Shown in pieces: positions 42,792-53,275 of a stretch of 64,000 nt of DNA. This DNA is from Thermohalobaculum sediminis. GTDB lineage: Bacteria > Pseudomonadota > Alphaproteobacteria > Rhodobacterales > Rhodobacteraceae. The notes beneath the pieces are model-generated. The model was not told the origin of the DNA and made no database searches. It saw only the letters and a program-made list of their open reading frames with translations. How positions within the stretch are numbered: the stretch's first letter is position 1; each line of letters starts with the position of its first letter. The DNA is taken from assembly GCF_023487995.1 (NCBI RefSeq), contig NZ_JAMFKN010000001.1:558001-622000 (forward strand), in the 5' to 3' direction. The position numbers and the translations under genes were made by a program.

Positions 42792-43442
42792 ATGCGCCTG
42801 CGCCTCAAGATCTGCTGCATCGCCTCACCCGACGAGGCCCGGCTCGCGGCCCGCATGGGGGCGGACCTCTTGGGGCTGGTCGGGCCCATGCCGACGGGCC
42901 CGGGGGTGATCGACCTCGCCTCCGCCCGCGCGATCGCGGTGGCCGCGCCGCCCTGGGCGCGCCCAGTGCTACTGTCCTCGGAGCCCCGCACCGAGGGCAT
43001 CGCGCGCGATGCCGCCGCGGCGGGCGTCGATGCCGTGCAGATCGTGCGCCACGTCGAGCCGTCCGAGCACGACCGGCTCGCCCGCCTCGCGCCGCGCCTC
43101 GCCCGGATCCAGGTGATCCATGTCGAGGACCGCGCGGCGCTCGACCTGATCCCCGCCTATGCCGGGCGCGCCGCCGCCTTCCTGCTCGATTCCGGCCGGC
43201 CCGGCGCGGCGGAACTGGGCGGGACGGGCCGGGTGCATGACTGGGAGATCTCGGCCGAGTTCGTCCGCCGCTCGCCCCTGCCGGTGTTCCTCGCGGGCGG
43301 GCTGGGGCCGGCAAACGCTGCCGAAGCGGTGGCGCGCGTGCGACCCTTCGGGCTCGACATCTGCTCGGGCGTCCGCACGGATGGCGCGCTCGACGCGGGC
43401 AAGCTGGCCGCGTTCATCGCGGCAGCGCAGGGGGTGGCATGA
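42792..43442 (+). CDS. TrpF-like (phosphoribosylanthranilate isomerase family) protein in a nucleoside operon
   Basis: Predicted 216-residue TIM-barrel protein. It retains the TrpF catalytic pair: Cys8 in LKICCI (KICGIT in true TrpF) and Asp133 in AFLLDS. The phosphate loop GGTGRVHDW (143-151) and FLAGGLGPANAAEAV are also TrpF-like. The second position of the motif is Cys instead of Gly. It sits 4 bp before, and overlaps, a ribokinase-like gene and the nucleoside hydrolase/transporter genes rather than trp genes, so it may isomerise another phosphoribosyl compound. Function in tryptophan synthesis is possible but not favoured by context. Confidence 0.7.
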   Translation: MRLRLKICCIASPDEARLAARMGADLLGLVGPMPTGPGVIDLASARAIAVAAPPWARPVLLSSEPRTEGIARDAAAAGVDAVQIVRHVEPSEHDRLARLAPRLARIQVIHVEDRAALDLIPAYAGRAAAFLLDSGRPGAAELGGTGRVHDWEISAEFVRRSPLPVFLAGGLGPANAAEAVARVRPFGLDICSGVRTDGALDAGKLAAFIAAAQGVA

Positions 43443-44317
43443 CCATCGTCAATCTGGGCTCGATCAACATCGACCATGTCCATCGCGTGCCGCACTTCCC
43501 CGCGCCTGGCGAGACGCTGGCCGACACCGGCTATGCCGCGGGGCTGGGGGGAAAGGGGCTCAACCAGTCGCTCGCCGCCGCGGCGGCGGGCGCGCGGGTG
43601 ATCCACGCGGGCGCCGTGGGGGCGGAAGGAGGCTGGGCGGTCGAGCGGCTGAACGCCTCCGGGATCGACACCGCCTCGGTCGCCACGGTGGCGCAGGCAA
43701 CGGGGCACGCCGTGATCCTCGTCGATCCCGCGGGCGAGAACCAGATCGTCATCCATGCCGGCGCCAACCGGGCGATCCCCGAGACCGCGATCCGCGCGGC
43801 GCTGGCCCGCGCCCGGCCGGGCGACTGGCTGCTCACCCAGAACGAGACCAATGGCACGGTCGAGGCGGCGCGCGCGGCGAAGGTGCTGGGCCTGCGCGTG
43901 GCCCATGCCGCCGCCCCCTTCGACGCGGCCGCCTGCGCCGCCATGCTGCCCCATGCCGACCTGATCGCGGTCAACGAAGGCGAGGCGGCGGCGTTGAGCG
44001 CTCATCTCGGTCACGCGCCGGCAGGCGTTGCGATGCTGGTCACCCTGGGCGCCCGAGGCGCGCGGTATCAGGGAGCCGAGGGGCGGGCCGAGACCCCGGC
44101 CTTCCCGGTCACGCCCGTGGACACCACCGGCGCGGGCGACTGCTTCACCGGCTTCTTCCTCGCCGGGATCGACACAGGGCTTACCGTCGCGCGCGCCCTG
44201 CGCCGGGCGGCGGCGGCGGCCGCGATCAGCGTCACCCGCTCCGGCGCCGCCGACGCGATCCCCACGGGCGCCGAGGTCGACCGCTTCCTCGCCGCCCATG
44301 CCCCGGAGGCCCCATGA
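43439..44317 (+). CDS. PfkB family carbohydrate kinase (ribokinase-like)
   Basis: Predicted 292-residue sugar kinase. N-terminal VNLGSINIDHVHRVPHFPAPGETL is typical of ribokinase, as are GLGGKGLNQSLAAAAAGA (substrate-binding GGKG-N motif), LLTQNET, NEGEAAAL, and the ATP/anion-hole signature VDTTGAGDCFTGFFLAG with catalytic Asp. It likely phosphorylates ribose released by the adjacent nucleoside hydrolase, producing ribose-5-phosphate. It overlaps both neighbours (ATGA). Confidence 0.9.
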   Translation: MTIVNLGSINIDHVHRVPHFPAPGETLADTGYAAGLGGKGLNQSLAAAAAGARVIHAGAVGAEGGWAVERLNASGIDTASVATVAQATGHAVILVDPAGENQIVIHAGANRAIPETAIRAALARARPGDWLLTQNETNGTVEAARAAKVLGLRVAHAAAPFDAAACAAMLPHADLIAVNEGEAAALSAHLGHAPAGVAMLVTLGARGARYQGAEGRAETPAFPVTPVDTTGAGDCFTGFFLAGIDTGLTVARALRRAAAAAAISVTRSGAADAIPTGAEVDRFLAAHAPEAP

Positions 44318-45240
44318 CCCCCCACCGCATCATCATCGACACCGATCCCGGCATCGACGACGCGATGGCGATCCTGCTGGCCATGGCCGATCCGCGGATC
44401 GAGCTGATGGGACTGACCACGATCTTCGGCAACGTCTCGACCGCGCGGGCCACCCGCAACGCGCTGTGGCTGACCGAGCTGGCGCACCACCCCTGCCCCG
44501 TGGCCGCCGGGGCGCGCCACCCGCTGATGCGCCCGCCCCAGCCGCATCCCGACTTCGTCCACGGCGTCGAGGGTTTCGGCGCCGAGCCCGCGCCCGCGCC
44601 CGCGGCCGCGCCCGACCCGCGCGGCGCCGCGCGCTTCCTGTGCGAGACCGTGGCAGCCCACCCGGGCGAGATCACCATCATCGCCGTGGGCCCGCTGACC
44701 AACCTCGCCGAGGCGCTGGCGCTCGACCCCGCCATCGCGCGCGGCGTAAAGGGGGTTATCGTGATGGGGGGCGCGCTTCGCGTGCCCGGCAACGTCACGC
44801 CTCACGCCGAGGCCAACATCTGGCACGACCCCGAAGCCGCTGCCGCCGTGTTCTCCGCCACATGGCCGATGACGCTGGTCGGCCTCGACGTCACCGAGGC
44901 GGTGACCGGCACCGCGGCCGACTTCGCCGCCATCGCCCGCGCCGCCCCGCGGGCGGGCGGCTTCCTCGACCGGGCGGTGCAGTTCTACTTCGCCTTCCAC
45001 CAGCAGGCGCACGACCTCGAGGGGTGCCACATGCACGACCCCACCGCCGTGATCGCCCTCACCGACCCCGCCCTTTTCCGGATGCACGAGACCGCCGTCG
45101 AGGTGCGGACCGAGGGGGCCGAGATCGGCCGCACGGTCGAGGGCGGCCGCGGCCCGCGGCTCCGCGCCTGCATCGGCGTCGATTCCGACGCGGTCATGCA
45201 GGTTTACGTGGCGACACTCTCCAATGGCCGCTTGCCGTAG
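44314..45240 (+). CDS. Nucleoside hydrolase (inosine/uridine-preferring family)
   Basis: Predicted 308-residue hydrolase that splits the N-glycosidic bond of ribonucleosides into base and ribose. The family signature DTDPGIDDAMAI (9-20) carries the calcium-binding aspartates. GVEGFG, VGPLTNLAEAL, VIVMGGAL, EANIWHDPEAA and a late MHDPTAVIALTDP segment with the fourth aspartate are all present. ATG 44314 overlaps the kinase stop. With the BMP-type importer and the kinase it makes a complete uptake-and-salvage route for nucleosides. Confidence 0.93.
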   Translation: MTPHRIIIDTDPGIDDAMAILLAMADPRIELMGLTTIFGNVSTARATRNALWLTELAHHPCPVAAGARHPLMRPPQPHPDFVHGVEGFGAEPAPAPAAAPDPRGAARFLCETVAAHPGEITIIAVGPLTNLAEALALDPAIARGVKGVIVMGGALRVPGNVTPHAEANIWHDPEAAAAVFSATWPMTLVGLDVTEAVTGTAADFAAIARAAPRAGGFLDRAVQFYFAFHQQAHDLEGCHMHDPTAVIALTDPALFRMHETAVEVRTEGAEIGRTVEGGRGPRLRACIGVDSDAVMQVYVATLSNGRLP

Positions 45241-45290
45241 GCCGGCCTGCGGATAAACTGTCGCACCCCGATGCCCTGCCGCGAGCGCCG

Positions 45291-46130
45291 ATGTTCCAGA
45301 TCCGCACCGTCTCCTACACCGACCCCGAGGCGCCCGCCGCCTTCGCGCGATCCTTGCGCGAGACCGGATTCGCGGTCCTCACCGACCATCCGATCACGCC
45401 CGACCGGATCGAGGCCGCCTATGCCGCCTGGGGGCGCTTCTTCGCCTCGGACGAGAAGTTCGCCTACAAGGTGAACCCGGACCGGCAGGATGGCTATTTC
45501 CCCTTCAAGTCGGAAAACGCCAAGGACAGCCCGGTCAAGGACCTCAAGGAGTTCTACCATGTCTATCCCGACGGCCGGGTGCCGCCCGAACTCGAGGCGC
45601 TGACGCGGGCGTTCTACGACGATCTCGCCGCGATCGGGCGCACGCTGCTGGGCTGGATCGAGGACAACACGCCCCCTGAGGTGCGCGCCCGCTTCTCGGA
45701 GCCGTTGCCGAAGATGCTCGAGGGCTCGCGCCAGAACCTCCTGCGCATCCTCCACTACCCGCCCTTGACCGAGGCGCCCGAGCCCGGCGCCGTGCGGGCG
45801 GCGGCGCATGGCGACATCAACCTGATTACGCTGCTGGTGGCGGGCTCGGAGCCCGGGCTTCAGGCGCGCGACACCGCGGGCAACTGGCACGACGTGCCCT
45901 GCGACCCGGGCATGATGGCGATCAACGCGGGCGACATGCTCGAGATGGCCTCGGGCGGCTATTACCCCTCAACCGTGCACCGCGTGGTGAACCCTCCGGC
46001 GGCGCGCAACGTCGCGCGATTCTCAATGCCGATGTTCTGCCACCCGCGCCCCGAGGTGGTGCTGAAGCCCGGCACCACGGCGGACGACTTCCTCACGCAG
46101 CGCCTGCGCGAGATCGGCCTCAAGGCATAA
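45291..46130 (+). CDS. 2-oxoglutarate/Fe(II)-dependent oxygenase, isopenicillin N synthase-like
   Basis: Predicted 279-residue oxygenase of the IPNS/2OG-Fe(II) family. Its iron ligands are His173 and Asp175 (AAHGDINLITLL) and His230 (STVHRVVNP), with Arg243 of ARFSMPMF as the 2OG-binding residue. N-terminal FARSLRETGFAVLTDHPI and YFPFKSENAKDSPVKDLKEF are family-like. Context between nucleoside hydrolase and nucleoside transporter genes suggests hydroxylation of a nucleobase or nucleoside, as thymine-7-hydroxylase-type enzymes do in fungi, but the substrate is inferred. It starts 50 bp after the hydrolase. Confidence 0.87.
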   Translation: MFQIRTVSYTDPEAPAAFARSLRETGFAVLTDHPITPDRIEAAYAAWGRFFASDEKFAYKVNPDRQDGYFPFKSENAKDSPVKDLKEFYHVYPDGRVPPELEALTRAFYDDLAAIGRTLLGWIEDNTPPEVRARFSEPLPKMLEGSRQNLLRILHYPPLTEAPEPGAVRAAAHGDINLITLLVAGSEPGLQARDTAGNWHDVPCDPGMMAINAGDMLEMASGGYYPSTVHRVVNPPAARNVARFSMPMFCHPRPEVVLKPGTTADDFLTQRLREIGLKA

Positions 46131-46172
46131 TCAACCCGCGCGATGCCGCGGGATCACACAGGGAGCCTTCAC

Positions 46173-47171
46173 ATGCGTCTGATCAGCCTTCTCGCGGGTG
46201 CAGCCCTCGCCGCCCTCGCCACCGCCGCCTCGGCCGCCGAGTTCAAGCCAGCGGTCGTCTTCGACATGGGCGGCAAGTTCGACAAGTCGTTCAACGAGGG
46301 CGTCTGGGCCGGCGTCAAGCAGTTCATGGACGAGACCGGCGTCGAGGTCATGGAGTTCGAGGTCACCAACGAGACCCAGCGCGAGCAGGCCATGCGCCGC
46401 ATGGTCAGCCGCGGCGCCACCATCGTGCTGGGCGTGGGATTCGCGCAAGCCGACGCCATCGACAAGGTGGCGGCCGACAACCCGAACGTGCAGTTCGCCA
46501 TCATCGACGTGAGCTGGCTCGACCGCCCGAACCTGCGCCAGTACGCCTTCAAGGAGCACGAGGGCAGCTATCTGGTGGGCGTCGCCGCCGCGAAGAAGTC
46601 GGCCACGCAGAAGGTCGGCTTCGTCGGCGGCATGGACATCCCGCTGATCCGCAAGTTCGCCTGCGGCTATGTGCAGGGCGCCAAGGAAGCCATCGCGGGC
46701 ACCGAGGTGCTGCAGAACATGACTGGCACGACGCCGACTGCCTGGAACGACCCGACCAAGGGCGCCGAACTCGCGCAGAGCCAGATCGACCGCGGCGCGG
46801 ACGTGATCTACCACGCCGCCGGCGGCACCGGCATGGGCGTGATCCGGGCGGCGGCCGATGCCGGCAAGCTCGCGATCGGCGTCGACTCGAACCAGAACGG
46901 GCTCGCGCCGGGGCATGTGCTGACCTCGATGGTCAAGCGCGTGGACGTGGCAGCCTACGAGACCTTCAAGGACGCGATGGCGGGCAGCTTCACGCCCGGC
47001 GTGCGAAATCTGGGGCTGGCCGAGAACGGCGTGGATTGGGCGCTCGACGAGAACAATGCGGGCCTGATCACCGACGAGATCAAGGCTGCGGTCGAGGCCG
47101 CGCGCGCGGGCATCGTGGCGGGCACGATCAAGGTGCACAACTACGAGGACACCGGCTCCTGCCCATTCTGA
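46173..47171 (+). CDS. BMP family ABC transporter substrate-binding protein (nucleoside type)
   Basis: Predicted 332-residue periplasmic or lipid-free binding protein of the Bmp/PnrA family. Signal peptide MRLISLLAGAALAALATAASA (about 1-21). Mature protein: VVFDMGGKFDKSFNEGVWAGVKQF, a family signature; QREQAMRRMVSRGATIVLGVGF; EGSYLVGVAAAKKS; VGFVGGMDIPLIRKFACGY; and late VDSNQNGLAPGHVLTSM. Family members bind purine nucleosides. RBS GGGAG precedes ATG 46173. It precedes the ATPase and two permease genes, a full NupABC-like importer. Confidence 0.93.
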   Translation: MRLISLLAGAALAALATAASAAEFKPAVVFDMGGKFDKSFNEGVWAGVKQFMDETGVEVMEFEVTNETQREQAMRRMVSRGATIVLGVGFAQADAIDKVAADNPNVQFAIIDVSWLDRPNLRQYAFKEHEGSYLVGVAAAKKSATQKVGFVGGMDIPLIRKFACGYVQGAKEAIAGTEVLQNMTGTTPTAWNDPTKGAELAQSQIDRGADVIYHAAGGTGMGVIRAAADAGKLAIGVDSNQNGLAPGHVLTSMVKRVDVAAYETFKDAMAGSFTPGVRNLGLAENGVDWALDENNAGLITDEIKAAVEAARAGIVAGTIKVHNYEDTGSCPF

Positions 47172-47178
47172 GATCGGC

Positions 47179-48728
<1,550 letters not shown>

Positions 48729-48732
<4 letters not shown>

Positions 48733-49817
48733 CGCCGCTTCCTCGCTGGGTCGAGTTGGGGCTCCTGCCCCTCGCCAACATCTCGCTCGCCTTCCTGGTG
48801 GCGGGCGCGGTGGTCGCGCTGATCGGCGAGAGCCCGGTCGAGGCGATGGCGGTGATGCTGAAGGGCGCCTTCGTCTATGATGGCGCGCTGGGCTACACGC
48901 TTTATTACACGACGAATTTCATGTTCACGGGCCTCGCCGTCTCGGTCGCCTTCCACGCCATGCTGTTCAACATCGGGGCCGAGGGGGAGGCGGCGATGGG
49001 AGGCCTCGGCGCCGCGCTGGTGTGCATCGCGCTCGATGCCGTCCTGCCGGGGCTGATGGTGATCCCGATCGCCATCGCCGGGGCTGCGGCGTTCGGCGCG
49101 GCGTGGGCGGTGGTGCCGGGCTGGCTTCAGGCGCGGCGCGGCAGCCACATCGTCATCACCACGATCATGTTCAACTTCATCGCCGCCGGTGTGCTGGTCT
49201 CGCTCCTGTCGGGGCCGCTGATGCGCGCGGGGCAAAGCTCGCCGCAAACCCGCGACTTCGCCGAGGCCGCGCGTCTGCCGTTCCTGCACGACATCGCGCG
49301 GGCGCTGGGCTTCCCGGCGACCGCCACGCCTCTCAACCTCAGCTTCCTGATCGCGCTGCTCGCGGCCTTCGGCGTCTGGGTGCTGATCTGGCGCACGCGC
49401 TGGGGCTATGCGCTGCGCGCGGTCGGGCATTCGGAAGGCGCTGCGCGCTATGCCGGCATCCCGGTGCCGCGCATGGTGGTGGTGGCGATGGCGGTGTCGG
49501 GGGCGCTTGCGGGCTGCATGGCGCTGAACGAGATCCTGGGCGCGCAGGGGCGGCTCGTCCTCAACTTCACCTCGGGCTACGGCTTCACCGGCATCGCGGT
49601 CGCGCTGATGGGGCGCAACCATCCGGTGGGGATCTTCTTCGCGGCGCTGCTGTTCGGCGCGCTCTACCAGGGCGGGGCCGAGCTCGATTTCGAGTTCCAG
49701 ACCATCACGCGCGAGATGGTGGTGCTGATCCAGGGGCTGATCATCCTGTTCTCGGGGGCGCTGGCGCTGATGTTCGTCCCGGCGCTTGCGCGCATCTTCC
49801 GGGCGAGGGCGCAATGA
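48729..49817 (+). CDS. Nucleoside ABC transporter permease (NupB/YufP-like)
   Basis: Predicted 362-residue inner-membrane protein of the BPD_transp_2 class, with about 9-10 helices. Landmarks are FTGLAVSVAFHAMLFNIGAEGEAAMGGL, HIVITTIMFNFIAAGVLVSLL, YALRAVGHSEGAARYAGIPV and YGFTGIAVALMGRNHPVGIFF. The GTG start at 48729 overlaps the ATPase stop (GTGA) and the 3' end overlaps the second permease start (ATGA). Extended N-terminal LGLLPLANISLAFLVAGAVVALIGESP is typical of this class. Confidence 0.92.
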
Positions 49818-50788
49818 CCGAGCTGTGGATTGACGCGCTCCGCATCCTCGACGGCTCGCTGCGGCTGGCCACGCCCCTGATCCTCTGCGCCATGGCGGGA
49901 CTGGTGTCGGAGCGCGCAGGCGTGATCGACATCGGGCTCGAGGGTAAGATGCTGGCCGCGGCGTTCGCGGCCGCCGCGGTCGCAAGCCTGACCGGCAGCC
50001 CCTGGGCGGGGATGGCGGCGGCCTTGGGCGTGGCGGTGGCGCTCGCGCTTCTGCACGGCTTTGCCTGCATCACCCACCGGGGCGAGCAGATCATCTCGGG
50101 CGTTGCCATCAACATCCTCGCCTCGGGGGGCACGGTGGTGGCGGGCATCGCCCTGTTCCGGCAGGGCGGCCAGACCCCGCCCCTGATGGCGGGCGAGCGG
50201 TTCCGCCCGATCCGACTGCCGGGGGCAGAGGCGCTGGCCGACATCCCGGTACTCGGCCCGCTCTATGCCGAGTTGGTCTCGGGCCATACCCTGCCGGTCT
50301 ACCTCGCGGTGCTCAGCGTGCCGCTGATCGCCTGGCTGCTGGGGCGCACCACCTTCGGGCTGAGGCTGCGCGCGACCGGCGAGATGCCGCTGGCGGTGGA
50401 CAGCGCGGGCCTCTCGGTCGCCGTCATCCGCTACCGCGCGGTCGTGATCGCGGGGCTCCTATGCGGGCTCGCGGGGGTGTTCCTGTCCACCGCCCATGGC
50501 GCGGGCTTCGTGCGCGAGATGTCGGCGGGCAAGGGCTTCATCGCGCTCGCGGCCATGATCTTCGGCAAGTGGCGGCCCTGGCCGGTGTTCGGCGCGTGCC
50601 TGCTGTTCGGCTTCCTCGAGACGGCGGCCGCGCGGCTGCAGGGCGTCACCCTGCCGCTGATCGGCCCCGCGCCGGTCGAGCTGATCCTGCTGCTGCCCTA
50701 CATCGCGACCGTGGTGCTGCTGGCGGGCTTCTTCGGCCGTGCCGTGCCGCCCAGGGCGCTGGGCGTGCCCTACCGCAAGGAGCGGTGA
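49814..50788 (+). CDS. Nucleoside ABC transporter permease (NupC/YufQ-like)
   Basis: Predicted 324-residue second permease, about 8-9 helices. It begins MTELWIDALRILDGSLRLATPLILCAMAGL and has SERAGVIDIGLEGKMLAAAFAAA, a hallmark of this subunit; TFGLRLRATGEMPLAVDSAGLSV; and MSAGKGFIALAAMIFGKWRPW. Together with the previous gene it forms the translocation channel of the nucleoside importer. It ends the operon; 102 bp separate it from the TupA-like remnant. Confidence 0.92.
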   Translation: MTELWIDALRILDGSLRLATPLILCAMAGLVSERAGVIDIGLEGKMLAAAFAAAAVASLTGSPWAGMAAALGVAVALALLHGFACITHRGEQIISGVAINILASGGTVVAGIALFRQGGQTPPLMAGERFRPIRLPGAEALADIPVLGPLYAELVSGHTLPVYLAVLSVPLIAWLLGRTTFGLRLRATGEMPLAVDSAGLSVAVIRYRAVVIAGLLCGLAGVFLSTAHGAGFVREMSAGKGFIALAAMIFGKWRPWPVFGACLLFGFLETAAARLQGVTLPLIGPAPVELILLLPYIATVVLLAGFFGRAVPPRALGVPYRKER

Positions 50789-50890
50789 GCGCGCGCCCTC
50801 GGGCCGGCAGGGGCCCCGCCCATCCCGTGCTGGACGCAGGCGCGCTGCTGGGATGACCGGCACCCGAGGCGCGGAGCGGAGCGGCAAGGG

Positions 50891-51815
50891 ATGCGCAAGG
50901 CGATCAAACGGTTCATGGCTCGGCGCGCCTCGGGCTGGCGCTCGACGCGCCACCTCGAGGCGCGGCTGCGCTTTCCCGGGATGACCGTTCACGAGGCGCT
51001 GATCCGCGTCACCCACAAGCGCATCTTCGGCGTCTGGCCCGATCTCGACACCCCACGCACCATCTCGGAGAAGATATGCTGGCTCAAGCTCCATGACCGG
51101 CTCGCGGTCTGCGGCGAGATCACCGACAAGTTCCGCATGCGCAGCTATGTCGAACGCCATGGCCTCGGGCACCTGCTGAACGACCTCCACGCCGTCTTGA
51201 ACAGTGCCGAGGCGGTGGATTTCCGCGCCCTGCCCGACGCCTACGCGCTGAAGGTCACGAACGGAAGTGCCTGGAACGTCATCAAGCGCCCCGGCGTCCC
51301 GATCGACGAGAATGCCGCGCGCCGCCGGCTCGACGGCTGGATCAGGACCAACATGGCCGACCACAAGGGCGAGTGGTAGTATGCCGCCTCGCCCTCGCGC
51401 ATCATCGCCAAGCATGACCTATACAACGGCGGCGACATCCCGGACTACAAGCTGTTCGTGTTGAACGGCGCGACGCGCTTCATCCAGTATTGCGAGGGCT
51501 GCTGCCAGAATCTGCGCAGCATCCTCATGAGCCCGGACTGGGAGTCCGCTGCCCTTCTTATACAAGATATTCAAACCCTTCGGCCCGCCGCCGCCCCGGC
51601 CGGAGCAGCTTGGCGAGATGATCGCGGCCTCGCGGGTCCTGACGCAGGGCTTTCCCTTGGTGCGCGCCGATTTCTATGTCCACCGCGGGCGGCTGCTGCT
51701 GGGCGAGCTCTCGCTCAACCCGGTGGGCGGCTACACGGTCTTCCGGCCCGAGGAGTGGAACCGAAGGATCGGCGATTGGCTTGAGCTGCCCGACAAGGCC
51801 GCGCTGGCGGGCTGA
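50891..51815 (+). pseudogene. TupA-like ATP-grasp protein, broken by an in-frame stop and a frameshift
   Basis: The first piece (50891-51379, 162 residues) shows TupA-like ATP-grasp features: TISEKICWLKLHDRL, ITDKFRMRSYVERHG, LPDAYALKVTNGSAWNVI and HKGEW. A TAG at 51377-51379 falls inside the family motif between W and Y; reading through gives YAASPSRIIAKHDLYNGGDIP, DYKLFVLNGATRF, to MSPDWES. After about 51545-51555 the frame changes by one base (probably an extra C in GCCC), and the rest continues as FLYKIFKPFGPPPP, then RADFYVHRGRLLLGELSLNPVGG and the typical GDWLEL end at 51815. The family ligates amino-acid or peptide groups onto surface glycans. Two independent lesions argue for real decay rather than a sequencing slip. 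Confidence 0.8.
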
Positions 51816-51832
51816 GGCACGAGGCGCCGGCC

Positions 51833-53275
51833 TCAGACGAGGCCGGGGCGCTCCTCGACCAGTTCGGCATGGGCCTCGGCCTCGCGCTGGGCTGCGGCTT
51901 CGGCGGCACGGCTTCGCCGGATCCGCTTCTTCAGGAGCCGCCGGCCGATCACCATGAACAGCGCGAAGTAGACGACGTGGAACCCCAGCATGCCGAGGCC
52001 GATGGCAACCAGACCCATCGGGCCGAGCAGCGGCAGCGCGATCGCGACGAACACCGCGGTGGCGATGAGCTGGATCACCAGAAGGGTGCCCGCCTTGTTG
52101 GCCGAGAGGAACGCGGGCTCGAGCGCGAAGCCGAGAACCCGCAGGAGCGATCCCGCGATCAGCAGGTTGAACAGCCAGATCTCGTCCACCAGCTCGCGGC
52201 CGAACAGGAACTCGACGGCGAAGGGCAGCACAGCGAACAGGACAGCGGCAAAGACGGCCAGCGCCATGCCCGTCAGCGCGAGCTGCTTCTTCAAGATGCG
52301 GCGGATGCTCACCCAGTCGTCGCGCGCGGCGAGGCGCGAGAACTCCGGAAACAGCAGCGGCCCCAGGAGCCGCGTCGGCCGCGACAGCGCCGCCGCGAAC
52401 TGGCGCGCGATGTCGAAGATGGCGGCCGAGGCCGCGCCAAGCTGCGCGCCCACCACCAGGACCGTGCCGTAATTGACCACCAGCGGCGCCGCGCTGGCGA
52501 GGTTCGACATCCACAAGTAGCGCCAGACGCCGGGGAACTCGGCCGCGTCGCGCCGCCAGCGCAGCGTCAGGCGGGGCATCAGGCGGCGGCGGCGAAGCTC
52601 GGCGATCGTGGCGGTGTAGACGAACACCCCGCTCAGGACCGACGCCACGAACCAGGCAATGACGATCTCGAGCACGCCGCCGCCCATCGCCCAGGCGATA
52701 ACGACCCCAAGGAAGCGCAGCACCGCGTTCGAGGCGAATTGCAGGGCCACCACGTCCACCCGGTCGAACAGCCGCAGCACCCCGTTCGGCGTCGCATGGG
52801 TGATGAAGATGATCGACAGCATGTAGAGGGGCGCGAGCGCCGCGACCTCGGGCGGCCAGTCGAACCAGTCCTGCGCCCAGGGAATGAAGGCGATGGCACC
52901 GCCGATCGCGATGGCGAAGCTCACGAGGTCGATCGAGAGGGTAAAGCCGATCAGCCGCCGGAAACCCGGCCAGTCGGCCTTCTCCTCGAGGATCGCGCCA
53001 AAGCGCAGCACCGCCTGCCAGGACTGGAACTTGACGATTTCCGAGAACAGCCGCGCATAGCTCTGCAGCAGCAACACGACACCCAGCTCGCCCAGCCCAA
53101 AGGCGCGCGCGACCAGCACGTTGGTGCCGAGGTTCAGCAGCCCGAAGATCACCCGGCTGCCGATGATCATCCCGGCATTCTTCAGAAAGCGCCGGTAGAG
53201 CTCGCCCAGATCCACCCGTGCCCCCTCAGCTTGCCCCGTCCCGTCCGCGGCCGGGCTCGCGGCCCCGTCGCTCAT
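51833..53275 (-). CDS. Oligosaccharide flippase family (Wzx-like) membrane protein
   Basis: Predicted 480-residue polytopic inner-membrane protein with about 12-14 helices. It opens LGELYRRFLKNAGMIIGSRVIFGLLNLGTNVLVARAFGLGELG, the normal start of polysaccharide biosynthesis flippases, and later has SNLASAAPLVVNYGTVLVVGAQLGAASAAIFDIARQFA and LLGPLLFPEFSRLAARDDW. A basic cytoplasmic tail (RRLLKKRIRRSRAAEA) ends it. It should flip a lipid-linked surface glycan unit. ATG 53275 overlaps the preceding stop (ATGA), so it is translated with the GT-methyltransferase gene. Confidence 0.88.
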   Translation of the reverse strand: MSDGAASPAADGTGQAEGARVDLGELYRRFLKNAGMIIGSRVIFGLLNLGTNVLVARAFGLGELGVVLLLQSYARLFSEIVKFQSWQAVLRFGAILEEKADWPGFRRLIGFTLSIDLVSFAIAIGGAIAFIPWAQDWFDWPPEVAALAPLYMLSIIFITHATPNGVLRLFDRVDVVALQFASNAVLRFLGVVIAWAMGGGVLEIVIAWFVASVLSGVFVYTATIAELRRRRLMPRLTLRWRRDAAEFPGVWRYLWMSNLASAAPLVVNYGTVLVVGAQLGAASAAIFDIARQFAAALSRPTRLLGPLLFPEFSRLAARDDWVSIRRILKKQLALTGMALAVFAAVLFAVLPFAVEFLFGRELVDEIWLFNLLIAGSLLRVLGFALEPAFLSANKAGTLLVIQLIATAVFVAIALPLLGPMGLVAIGLGMLGFHVVYFALFMVIGRRLLKKRIRRSRAAEAAAQREAEAHAELVEERPGLV

